A stretch of DNA of 64,000 nt from Costus lasius (Eukaryota; Streptophyta; Magnoliopsida; Zingiberales; Costaceae): the NCBI GenBank assembly GCA_027563935.2, contig CM050447.1, forward strand, positions 78,539,461 to 78,603,460, read 5' to 3'. Under the pieces are notes generated by a model that was not told where the DNA came from, did no database searches, and saw nothing but the letters and a program-made list of their open reading frames with translations. Positions within the stretch are counted from its first letter, which is position 1; the number at the start of each line of letters is the position of its first letter. The position numbers and the translations under genes are program-made. Positions 47,191 through 58,214 of this stretch are shown here, in pieces.

Positions 47191-48330
47191 TTAATTTTCT
47201 TTCATGTGGATTATAAACTCGTGCTCTGCTGGGCATCCCCAAACATGGAGTTGCCTCATACTAGGTTTCCTACCGGTCCACAACTCAAAAGGAGTTTTAG
47301 GAACCACCTTACTAGGAATCCGGTTCAGCAAATACGCATCAATTTTAAGTGCATGCATCCACAAGGTTTTGGGTAATGAAGAACTACTCATTATACTCCT
47401 AACCATGCCCATTAATGTTCAATTATGCCTTTCTACAACACCATTTTGTTGAGGTGTTTCTGGCATAGTGTTTTGAGCACATATGTCATGTTTTTCAAAA
47501 AGTCTAGCAAATGGACCAGGACATTGTCCTAACTCATCATATTTACCATAATACTTACCACCTCTATCTGACCTAATGCTTTTCACTTTCATATCTAATT
47601 GTCTTTCAACCTCGTTAATAAATACTTTAAGAGCATTTACAGCTTGAGATTTTTCATTTTCTATAGACATATCTATACTGTGAAAAATCATCTATAAAGG
47701 TGATAAAGTATTTCTCTCCACTAAAAGATGGAGTATCAAAAGGTCCACAAATATCAGTGTGTATAATTTCAAGGAGCTGATTGCTTCTTGTGGCATTTTT
47801 CTTGTTATGTTTAGTTTGCTTTCCGTTAATGCAATCCACACATATATCAGTAAAATCTAAATTCGGAAGAATTTCAACTTTTACTAATCTTTCTAATCTT
47901 TCTTTGGATACATGACCCAAATGCTTATGCCACATGAAAGCAGAACTTTCTTTCATTGTGCTACGCTTACATCCAATAGAATGATTTACACGAAATAGGG
48001 ATTCAGAAAAATTAACATCTAGTTTCAATTTATATAAACCATCAATAAGAATTCCAGAGCCAATATAGGAATTATGTTTAAATAAACTGAAACATCCATG
48101 TCCAAACGTAAAATTAAACCCACATGCATCAAGTTTTGAAACTGAAATTAAGTTTCTAGAAATTGAAGGTACATAGAGAGTTGTAAGTCCCTATGCCTTC
48201 AATTGAGACCTTCTTTCGATTTCCCATAAATAAGAAGTTCTCAGTTGGGTTTATGGTTTGGATTGAAAGGAATCCCTACATCATATTGGAAACATGAGTT
48301 ATAGCACCAGAATCAAGTCACTAAGAATTA
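47191..48330 (-). pseudogene. pol: Copia element G, protease and integrase
   Basis: The protease motif LDSGAITHV is at about 48318. The GAG-pre-integrase zinc region WHKHLGHVSKERLERL...CVDCINGKQ is at about 47935-47815. Integrase core: TDICGPFDTPS, SIRSDRGGKYYGKYD, GVVERHNRTL (D, D, E). Then SLPKTLWMHALKIDAYLLNRIPSK and RQLHVWGCPAE. Frame changes lie near 47670 and 47415, with several stops between protease and the zinc region. Confidence 0.9.
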
Positions 48331-48399
48331 GAAGGAACTTCAGTTAAGTTTAGTTCAGAACATACAAAAATGTCAGAAGTACCTTTATTTTTGAACCAA

Positions 48400-49142
48400 G
48401 CTTTGCGTTTCAGACTATCTTTCTGATAATGTCCTTCCCTTTTACATAAGTGACATTTATCTGTCTTTTGCTCCTCCTTATTCACATTTGCAACCTGTAA
48501 TACTTTAACATGTGTTTTCTTCTTAAATTTCTTGGCCCTTGGTTTACTTGCTCCTTAACCCACAAGGTTAACTAAATGAACTCCTTGCTTTTTAAGTATT
48601 GTTTCTTCTTGAGTAAGCATACTGGCCAATTCATTAATATTCCACTTGTCCTTTATAGTGTTATAATTAATTTGAAAAGGACCATACTCAAAAGGTAAAG
48701 AGTTCATTATGAATTGCACTAAGGAGTCATCAACTGTCATACCCAGGGTCCTTAATTTTGCTACAATATTTGTCATCTCTAGAACATGTTGCTGCATACT
48801 ACGCGACTCATCATACTTCATGGTCATGAGTTCATCCATTAATGTACCAGCAAGAGATTTATCCGTAGAACAGAAATGTTCTTCCACATGCTTAAGATAT
48901 TCATTAGCATTTTCAATTTGTGGAATGGTAGTCTTAATGTTGTTAGCAATTGTCATTCGCATGAAGCTTAGACATAATCTGTTAGATCTTTCCCATGCAT
49001 TATAGTTTGACTTTTCTTCCTCACTTCTCCTATCAATAATGGCAGTAGGCTTTTCTTCTAATAATGCTAAGTTAAGATCCAAAACACCTAAGTGAAAATT
49101 GACTTGTTCGCACCATTCAGAAAAGTTCAAACCATTAAACAC
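48400..49142 (-). pseudogene. gag: Copia element G, gag
   Basis: The UBN2-type copia gag reads FNGLNFSEWCEQVNFHLGVLDL, then AWERSNRLCLSFMRMTI, YDESRSMQQHVLEMTNIVAKL and LPFEYGPFQ. It stops at 48555 (LVNLVG-stop). The frame continues with a knuckle in which the last Cys is Ser (CHLCKREGHYQKDS, about 48460-48420). The true start lies upstream of 49142 and is not clear. Confidence 0.87.
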
Positions 49143-50150
49143 AGTAACAGAAGAAGCATGCCAATGAAGAGAAATAGCTGCACAAACATAAAATGTTCAA
49201 TCAATTATGGATTCAGATATTTATAACATCAAATTATACTGTAACTTTCCTTTGGGTAAACACAACAATATATATTATCATCATTAAATGCTTTGAAACT
49301 TTCACATAAACATTGTCAAATATAATTAGCATCTTTGGATACGTAATTATATTTAACAATTAACCATTAATTTGCTTTAATTATATTTATTAGCCAAATA
49401 ATATTGATTTACCTATGGGTAAAATCAAAATTCACACTAATAAATATATATGTAATAATGGTTTATATAAATAAACCAAAACATTATTATCTTTAATAAT
49501 AAATGGTCACTTCGGTGACTAACATTTATTATTAGAAGACGTTAACATTATATTTTAATAATAAATGACCACATTGGTGATTAACACTTATTATTAAAAT
49601 AAATAAATAAATTAGTTTGGATACTTTGGTGACTAACAAACTATTAACCTTCATATTCATTCACTATATATGAAGGAAAATATACAGATCTAAAGTTTTA
49701 CATAATATAGATCTATATGTCTATGTGAATTTAATTATTCACAAGCTATTAACCTCATGCGTAATAGAAAACTTCTTTATATCTAATACGCAATTAGTCA
49801 TAAGTAAGTAAAGTCATACATAAGCTTTACTTACATAGAAACATACTTTGGGCTAATTATAAAACGGACAGTAATTAACTTTCTAAACAAACATAAATGC
49901 AACAATTAATCAATTAAGCAAATTACTCAAATCGTCATCGAAATAATAAAACATCAATTCAATAAAACATCTTTATTTCTTCATGCTGGCGAGAAACATA
50001 AAACAATAAATCTTGATGCGAGTAAAATTTGTAATGAGTCTTACATAAACCATAAATCCAAAACACATTTGTGAAACATAACTTTGATTTGCGTGAACTA
50101 TGTTCTAAAAACACATACAAAAAATTCATAAAAACAATTATATAGATAGA
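49143..50150 (-). other. Copia element G leader region
   Basis: About 1 kb of very AT-rich DNA with no ORF, upstream of gag. It holds a chain of five hairpins at 49404-49647. No tRNA-Met primer site or LTR matching 10240-10591 was found before LTR F2 at 50151, so the 5' LTR probably lies past the right end of the window. Confidence 0.6.
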
Positions 50151-51178
50151 TGATGACACCAAAATATATAGTAAATTTTGTGCCATTTGATAGACTTTTT
50201 GTGTCATATTTATGCTATTTTACTTGTTTTTAAGCCTTATTTGTCGAATATTGCAGAATCTACACCATTTCTTATTTTTGATGATTTTTAAGAAAAAAGA
50301 GCCATATTTTGATAGATTTTGAAAGATTTGAGCACACCAATGAATTCCAGACGTCGAGACAAAGCTAGCCGTCAAATTTCACAAAAAATAGAGCTTCAGA
50401 CCAAAATACGGTAGGGCCGTAATCTAATTTATGGTACCGTATTTTCACTACACCTACAGAACAAAACACGGCACTGCCGTAATTTCTGAGCACTGCCATA
50501 TTTTGGGATGATTTTGAATAGAAAGTTTAGCAAGAATTACGGCACCACCGTAACCAATTTTACGGGCCGTAATTCCAGTCCAGAAATCTACAGAAGAAAA
50601 TACGGCACTGCCGTAATGGATTTCACGGTACCATAATTCTGGATGATTTTTGTACCAAGAACTTCTACTGAGATTACGGCACTACCGTAAATGTTTTCAC
50701 AGCCATAATTGCAACCTGGATGCGCGATTCTTCTGGACTTTTTGAAGCCCGAATCTTGTGCAGACGATTTCGGACGATCCAGACCACCAATTTGAGATCC
50801 GAAAGAATCTATAAACTCGTCTCAATGAAGAGAGTAAAAGGGGAGTGAAAGCCCTAATTTTAATCCATTGTCCAGAGAGAAATCAAGAGTGGCATCCTTA
50901 GGGCACGGCCTCATGCCGAAAGGCGTAGAAGCCACCTCAGGATGCGATTTTCACAAGAAAGCTTCGCCTGGAGGAGGAGAGGATACCCCAGAAGTTTCAG
51001 AGCGAAAGGAGGTCGATCGCAGGAGAAATCAACGAAAGAAGAGGCGCCCGCACAGTTCACGACCAAAATTAAGGCTGTAATTTTCATTACAGCCGTGCTA
51101 TTAGTTGTTTTTCTCCTTTTTCTTCAATTTCTGATCCTTTGAAATCATGATTTATTGTAATCCTTCTACCATGCTAGC
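50151..51178 (+). repeat. LTR F2 (Athila-type), 5' part, cut by element H
   Basis: It starts TGATGACACCAAAATATATAG after ATAGA. It contains palindromes at 50400-50720, the hairpin GGCTGTAAT/ATTACAGCC near 51072-51092, and the sense frame 50868-51080 (RGVEATSG-like segment). It breaks off in ATGCTAGC at 51178, where F continues for another 800 bp. Confidence 0.88.
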
Positions 51179-52683
51179 TGTTAGGCCCACTTCCTGCTTT
51201 GGGCCAGGCGCACGCGCGTAGCCCAAGCCAAGTCCGGCGGCCCGTTTCCCTAATTTACTTACCTATCGGATCGGGCGGTGGGTTAGCGGGTAGTGGACCT
51301 GAATCCGGCTGGCTACAGTGGAAAACGTGAGTGGCACTCACGTGTTAGAGCTACAGTGCCCTTCTTCGCATCTGTTTTTGAGCGAGCGGCGGCGGCTCGT
51401 CTTCCTTCTCCCTGATCTCTTCCCTTGTCGTCGAGCGGTGTCCGACGAAGAGGGTTCCCGGTGGTGATGGTATCTTCGGCATTCCCCGGTGGGTTGGGTG
51501 TGGCGATACGGGGCGCATCGGAGCAACGGGGCGGTGTCCCCCTTCCTTCCTCTACCTTAGTCTTCGGCGTCACTGGTGGTGGAGACGGCGGACAGACGTC
51601 CGTTGAGGTACCTTCTCCTTCCAGCGGGTTGGTTTTTGGGTCGACGAGCGTCGCCGACTTCTCTCTTTCGTCCTTCGCCGCGCCTCCTCTTCTCTTGTCT
51701 CCCGCGAGGATCTGACTGGCCGGCGAGGCTGGGAGCTTCGGCTCCTTCCTCTAGTGACGCCCGGTGAAGAGTTCGCCGGCGTCTCTGGCATTTCCGGTGG
51801 CGTCCGATGAAGAAGCGGCGTGCCTCCCTTCTTTGGTGGTGTCTAGCGTCTGTGTGGGTTCGCCGGTGCCTCCCCTGCCTCCGGCGAGGTCAGGCTCGGC
51901 CGGACTGGGCTACGGCAAGCCTCAGGCGATTTTCGATGATCTTCCGGCAGTCAGTCCGCTACCTCAATTTGCGTGCATATGCTTTGGTTGGCATGCATGT
52001 GCCTCGTTTTCTGTGCGCGTGCCTCTAACAGGTTCCGGACGCGATTCTCGTTCCCGGCCGATCAACTGTCCTCGACCGGCGTCTTCTTCTCTCTGGCTCC
52101 CTGAGCTTCGCGTTCCTAGCCGGGTTCTCCTACTCGGTCGGCAACTCCTCGTCCCTCTCCGTGTTCCGCATGTGCGCCAGCCATATGTGGTGTTGCCCGG
52201 CGTTTGCCAGTTTGTCTGTGCCGGACGTCTGCAAGATGTCCCTTCTTGGGCAAGTGATGTATTCGGCTGCCTGCGTGCGGTCTGGTCAGAGTTAGGGCGT
52301 GTGCCCGGCGTCCTGCGTGGCATCGTCTTCTTGTGCATGTGTGCGCCACCACCTGTGTGCGGTTTGTCTATTTTCCGGTGTATCGGACTAAGACGTGCGC
52401 TGCGCCGACGTCGAGTCTCAGGTGATGTATTTTCAAGGACATTGGAGTTGGAGCGAGCAGCAGTCCTCATGGGCACGTGGCAGTCGATGATTCGTCGAGA
52501 CGAGAGTCGGTGTGGCTACCTGGGATAGGCTTAGGAGTACGTCGAGGACGTGTTCCTGCCGGTCGCGCCCGAATCAGCGGTTCAACCGCTTAGCCCCTGC
52601 GTGGGCGTGCTTGGGTGTGAGTCAAGTGTTGACTCAGGTGTAATTTACTTAAAATTTTTATTACCCTAATTTTGGGCGTGACA
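51179..52683 (+). repeat. Element H LTR (Tekay/Del-like Ty3/gypsy)
   Basis: 1505 bp, TGTTAGGCCCACTTCC...TTGGGCGTGACA, preceded by CTAGC. The GGGCGTGACA end followed by TGGTAT is typical of plant chromovirus-type gypsy elements. It is GC- and CpG-rich, so long chance frames occur on both strands (for example 51764-52528 +). Confidence 0.82.
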
Positions 52684-52686
52684 GAC

Positions 52687-52701
52687 TGGTATTAGAGGCC
52701 A
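52687..52701 (+). other. Element H primer binding site (initiator tRNA-Met)
   Basis: TGGTATTAGAGGCCA resembles the usual TGGTATCAGAGC. It begins 3 bp after the LTR. Confidence 0.78.
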
Positions 52702-53800
52702 AATTCTGCACGTTCCAACTTGCACACCGGTATTGTAATGTATTGGCAGCAGTGATCACTGCGATGATCACAAGTGTCCACAGCATTGAGTTGCTGATGG
52801 AGACTGTCGGATATGGAGGAGCTTCGATCGAACGATATCGACAGGGTTGGAATAGTCCAACTAGAGCCTCACTGCTCAATTTTCTTGTCCCCCTAGCGGA
52901 GACAGATTTTATGGGGGTCGCATTGCTGAAGCGTGTTATCGTAGCTTCTATAGCATCGACCAAGGCCAGAGGTGGCCAGAGGTGGCCATAGGGACTGTCA
53001 TGCGACGACATGTCCCGAGGGCAGTCGAGTGTGCCTATGGGATAATTGTGTGACAATATATCCTGGACATCAATTATTGATGCCATAGGACAGTCATGTG
53101 ATGACTTGTCTTAGAGAGTAGTTGGTGGTGGTCCAGGGGACAATTGTGCGACAATGTGTCCCAAACACCAGCCAATGTCTCCATGGGATTGCCGTGCGAC
53201 TATGTATCCTAGAGATCGGCCGATGGCTGCTAAATAAGTGTTGTGTGACGACACGTTATAGGAACTGAGGCCTTTGTAGCCTAAGGGATGTCGTGCGGCA
53301 ACATCTTTGGAACATCGGCCAAGAGTGGCTGTGTTGCCGTCGCAAGATGGCGTGCTCACGAGCTAGCACCCTTTTCAAGGGTTTGCTACGTTGAGGAAGT
53401 TGAGGACTTCCTATGGTGTATTGGAATTATATTTCCAAAACCTAGGTTCCTGCTGAGGAGCAGGCATAAGACTTTATCACGTATCTCTTTAGAGATGCAA
53501 AGCTGTGGTGGCGGACTCAGGCCGCACACAGCCATTTGGGGTTCAATCCGACCCTTAAACTCTCATGAGGAGATCTCAAAAGATGAGATCAAGGAGTAGT
53601 TTCCACTTGGGAAACTTATCGTGGGTTGCGTGAGGCACCCTAAAATGACTAAGGCATACTGGGCCATGTGGGACTATGTCTGGCAGTATGCCCAGGTGAT
53701 GCTTGAGATAGAGGGTTTCCATTGTCGACAACACCCTAGCAGTAGGGTTTTGCCATACAGAGACAAGGGTTGATGACTCTCCTTGCGAAGGAGAGGTCCC
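52702..53800 (+). other. Element H internal leader, cut by LTR I
   Basis: 1.1 kb with no recognisable gag domain. Its middle is a tandem array of about 48-bp units (separate entry). It ends at GTCCC (53796-53800), probably the target site of the I/J insertion. The rest of H should lie beyond the window. Confidence 0.65.
52987..53330. repeat. Seven degenerate 48-bp tandem repeats in element H
   Basis: Units start near 52987, 53035, 53083, 53132, 53180, 53229 and 53279 (spacing 48, 48, 49, 48, 49, 50). Each has a form of GGGA-NNN-TCGTGCGACNACATGTCC. Only the core GTGYGACRAY is well kept. Confidence 0.75.
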
Positions 53801-55714
53801 TGATAGGCTTCCGCAAGTGCACGGAATTATCTAAGTAATAAAAATATCGATCCACAGTGACCTTATTGTTAATTACCAAATAATTGTTTTCTCACTAGCT
53901 AAGCAAGCCAAATATGATGAAAGTAAACTATGCAGAGAATATGCTAAGGAGATAAACAGAGAGATAAACATGGGACTAGGGTTTCATCCACCTTAATTTC
54001 AATGATAAGATATAAATAAAGGTTCGTCAATCAAATCTTGCTACGATAAAGACCTAATTTACTTCATAAAGGGATTATCTCACTTTCATGCAGACAATCA
54101 AGGAGGGATCAGTCCTCGCATTCACGCAAGATCTGTCCCAATGCTAAAGATAAGTAAATCATCAATCAAAGAACTCAAGATCACTTTCGTGCATCCGAAT
54201 TCTAGGTTGATAATCTCTAGTGGAATCTCAAGGATCACTTTCATGCATCCGAGCCTCAACACTAGTTTTACTCATGGATCTCCAACGTTCCGATCCTCAC
54301 TTTCGTGCAAGATCTCCATGTTTGATAAATAGACTCAATCCATAGATTCATATTACTATCATGGCAATTAATCTACTAGAACAAATCAAATTAGATCTAA
54401 CCTAAGGAAGAGATCCTAACATGCAATTCTAGGTTTCCAAGATCTCAAGCAAATCACCTTTTAGTCTCATTGCGAAAACTCTAAAAACATAATTACTAAC
54501 ATGGACTTATACAGAGTCTAAGCACAATCCATCACAAAAGTAAAATTATCATAGCAAAAATTATCATGACGAAAATAGAAGAGTTATCTAATCATTAAGA
54601 ATCAAGGGGATTACACCCCATGTCCCAAAAGAGTGTTAAGCTTGCATGAAGGAGGAGATACAATAAATCATAGTTTTAGAGTGATCAGAAAACAAAAGGA
54701 AAGGAGAAACAACGTTACAACACGGCTGTAAAATCCTTTATAGCCGTAATTTGCTTCGATGAACAGCGCTGTCACCGCAGTTTCGTTGATTGCTCCTCCG
54801 ATCGGAGTCCAAACACTCTGAAACTTATGTGGCATCTTTCTCTCCTCTAGACGAAGCTTCTGACTGAAAATCACGGCCTGAGGTGCCCTCTACGCCTCTC
54901 GGCATGAGGCCAAACCCTAGCCGCCTCTCTGGCAATTTCTCCCTTGATACTAAATAAAAGTTTTTTTTCCACTTCGAGCGTTTTCTCCTCCTAAAGACGA
55001 ATCCTCCACAATTTTCGGATTTCCATTTGGAGCTCTGGATCAAAAGTTATGGCCCGCGCAAGATTTGGACTCGTAAAAATCACGTTTTTGACTGGGAATT
55101 ACGGCAGTGTAATATGTTACGGCACTGCCGTAAAATAGCTTGAGTGTTCTATTCTGGAGACGCTGGGAAATACGGTACAGTATAATTCTTTATGGCAGTG
55201 CCGTAATTTCAGTCGAGTTCTCTGGTCTGAAGTCTTCACAAAATACGGCACCGTAAACTTCTTCACGGTGGTGCCGTAAAATCGGTTGAACACTCTGGTC
55301 TGAAACGCTGGAAAATACGGCCTGTGTAATTCTTTACGGCGGTGCCGTAAAATCACAAAAACTTTCTGTTCAGAAAATCACCAAAATACGGCCGTGTTCT
55401 TAATAATACGGTAGACGTGAAAATACGGTACCGTAAAATAGTTTACGCACTGCCATATTTTGGTTCTTAGCTTCGATTTTCGTGAAATTTATTGTGTGAC
55501 TTCTTCTTGATGATGGGAACTTTTCCACGTATTTGATTTTGCTTAAAAACGCCCAAAATAGTGCCTTTTTGCCTGAAAATCATGAAAAACCAAAATAGAA
55601 GTAGACTTTGCAATATTTGATGGATTCAGCATAAAAACAAGTAAAAGATCCTCAATTTAGCATGAAAAGGTATTTAAAATGATATAAAATATACTACATA
55701 TTTTGGTGTCATCA
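53801..55714 (-). repeat. LTR I (Athila-type)
   Basis: 1914 bp; minus strand TGATGACACCAAAATATG...GCGGAAGCCTATCA. Palindromes lie at 55090-55460, the hairpin CGGCTGTAAA/TTTATAGCCG near 54723-54745, and five CACTTTCGTGCA-type motifs at 54080-54310. The U5 end (AAGCCTATCA) resembles C more than J, so LTR I is not a plain sister of the next LTR. Confidence 0.88.
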
Positions 55715-55818
55715 AACACATAAGGCTCAAACTTTGCTTGTTGATAGCCCGAAAGGGAACACAACAAATCTGGCACGCGTGTACCTTGGACTAATCCTTG
55801 GTAACGGCACCAAAAACT
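55715..55818 (-). other. 104-bp residual internal segment between LTRs I and J
   Basis: It joins the pre-3'-LTR sequence (AACACATAAGGCTCAAACTT) to a decayed tRNA-Asp primer site near 55796-55812 (TTGGTAACGGCACCA). The whole coding body between them is deleted. Confidence 0.8.
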
Positions 55819-57650
55819 TGTTGTTAAACCGCAAGTGCACGGGTATATGAAGTAATAAAAAAGTATCGAATCCACAGGGACCTACGTTGTCGAATACTAA
55901 ATAGTTGATTTCTTACTACCTAGGCAAAACGAGATCGTGAGAATAGCAATCGGTAACTAAAAGCGGGATTATCAGAGAGAAAAGCTGGGACTAGGGTTTC
56001 GTTCACTTAAACTTTTATGACTAGACATGAATAAGGATTTCGTTGATTTAATTACATCATGAAGAAGATATTATCAAAGGATGAACTCAAGGATCACTTT
56101 CGTGCATCCGAGCTCTACAATCTCTAGTAGAGTCTCAAGGATCACTTTCGTGCATCCGAGTCTCACAACTAGTTTTGCTCAAGGACCTCCAACGTTCCGA
56201 TCTTTGCTTTCGCACAAGATCTCCACGTTTGACAAATAGACTCGATCTATAGACTCATGTTATAATCATGACAATTATTTTACTAGAAAGGATCAAGATG
56301 GATCTAACCTAAGGAAGGGATCCTAACATGCAATTCTAGGGTTCCAAATTCTCAAGCAATTACCTTTCAGTCTCAAGCGAAAATTCTAAGAACATAATTA
56401 ATAATATGAACTTAAAGAGAGTCTAAGCACAATTATCACATGAGCAAAATCATCATGCTGAAATCAAACTCAACGAAATATTGAAAAAGAAGTTATCTAA
56501 TCATTAAAAGTCAAGTGAACTACTCCCCCATGTCCCAAGAGTAGTTTAAGCTAGCAGGGCGAAGGAAATACAATATTCCATAATTTTAGAAAATCAAAAA
56601 TCAACAAAAAGAAGAGTTTTTAGAAAATACGGCACGGCTGTGAAGTATTTCACAACCGTATTTTACAAAGGAAGGCGTGAACAGTGATGGCGATCCTTCT
56701 TCCTCTGATTTCTCCTCCAATTTGTCTCCTTTCAATCTGAAACTTCTGGCACGTTGTCTCCCTTCATCAAGCAATGCTTCGGTAGAAAAATCACGGCCGG
56801 AGGTTGTCTGGATCGAGCGCGGCGGCGAAACCCTCGGCGATGGCGTGGATCAAGATTTCTCCCTCAACGGTGTATGAAATTTAGCGCTTTTGGTCTCTCT
56901 CTAATCCTCCCGTCCAAAGCTCTCCTTTTGCTTCTTACGGCATCGAATATAAACTTCTGGATCATCCGCAATCATCTCCACAAGGATCGGGCAAGGACAT
57001 TGACCTGGGAATCGTGTTCAAACACCGGAATACGGCAGTGTAATATCTTACGACACTGCTGTAAAATCCATCGATTATTCTGTTCTGAAATTGCTGGAAC
57101 AATACGCAGCGTAATTTGGTTTACGGCAGTGCTGTAATTTCAGGGCAACTTTCTATTCTGAAGACGTCTGGAAAATACGGCCCATAAACTGGTTTACGGC
57201 AGTGCCGTAATTTCAGCGAAGGTCTCTGTTCCGAAAGCGCCCCAAAATACGGTCGTGTAAATTCTTACGGTGGTGCCGTAATTTCGCGAAAGCTTTCTGT
57301 TCAGTAAATGACCAAAATACGGCCGTGATCTCGATAATACAGTAGCCGTGTAAAATATGGTACCGTAAAATCCTTTACGGCACTACCGTACTTTGGGTTC
57401 TTTGCCTCGATTTGCGTGAAAATTCTTGGGTGACTTCTTCTTGAAGATGAGAACTCTTCCATGTATTTGATTTTTGCTTGAAAATGCCTAAAATAGTGCC
57501 TTTTTGCCTGAAAAACATGAAAAACCAAAATAGAAGTAGACTTTGCAATATTTAATGGATTCAGCATAAAAACAAGTAAAAAGATCCTCAATTTAGCATG
57601 AAAAGGTATCTAAAATGATACAAAATATACTACATATTTTGGTGTCATCA
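55819..57650 (-). repeat. Element J 3' LTR
   Basis: 1832 bp; minus strand TGATGACACCAAAATATG...GCGGTTTAACAACA. Palindromes lie at 57020-57410 and the hairpin CGGCTGTGAA/TTCACAACCG at about 56632-56655. It serves both as J's 3' LTR and as the 5' LTR of the deleted copy to its left. Confidence 0.9.
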
Positions 57651-58059
57651 AACACATAAGGCTCAAACCTTGCTTGTCCTCAAGCAAAAATCAAAATTTG
57701 AAATCAAAATTTGATTAAAAGAATAACCTTTTCATGCTCAATAAATTTCTAAAATACAACTTGTCAATGAAAAATTCTATCAATTGATTTACAAAATTTC
57801 AAGTAAATATATCATCCTCAGAACTCAATTTTCAAGATTCACAACTCAATCAAATAAAACTTTGCAACTTGTACAATAGATAGAATTTTCAATCTCATTA
57901 TTTCACCGAGTATCAATTTAAATCTATCATGCTTTTGTTTACAGGAATTAGGTCTCCAAGATCTTTTTCCACACATAATTTTTTTTTCTTTTTTTTTTCT
58001 TTTTTCATTGTCTTTGCATAGACGACATGTATCCACATAGACACATACTTTTTATTTTT

Positions 58060-58119
58060 GACTTCAACTCTTTTTTCGGTACCACTGTCAATTTTACACA
58101 GTGCCAAGTAGAGGAGTCT
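58060..58119 (-). ncRNA. Conserved 3'-UTR hairpin, element J copy 1
   Basis: AGACTCC, GGCACTGT, loop, ACAGTGGTACC, GTTGAAGTC. Inner stem CACTGT/ACAGTG, six pairs. Confidence 0.65.
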
Positions 58120-58153
58120 TATTCTTTTCACCACTCATTATTTTTCATGCATA

Positions 58154-58214
58154 GACTTCAACCCATGTCTTAGGTACCTCTATCAATTTTACATAGTGCA
58201 AAGTAGGGGAGTCT
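58154..58214 (-). ncRNA. Conserved 3'-UTR hairpin, element J copy 2
   Basis: AGACTCCCC, CACTAT, loop, ATAGAGGTACC, GTTGAAGTCT. The inner stem is CTAT/ATAG where copy 1 has CTGT/ACAG, a paired G-C to A-T change. Outer stem AGACT/AGTCT, five pairs. Confidence 0.65.

Noticed and set aside
51764..52528. 254-codon open frame, with others on both strands at 51313-52476
   Set aside because: All lie inside the GC-rich LTR of element H, overlap one another in several frames and show no domain or codon preference.
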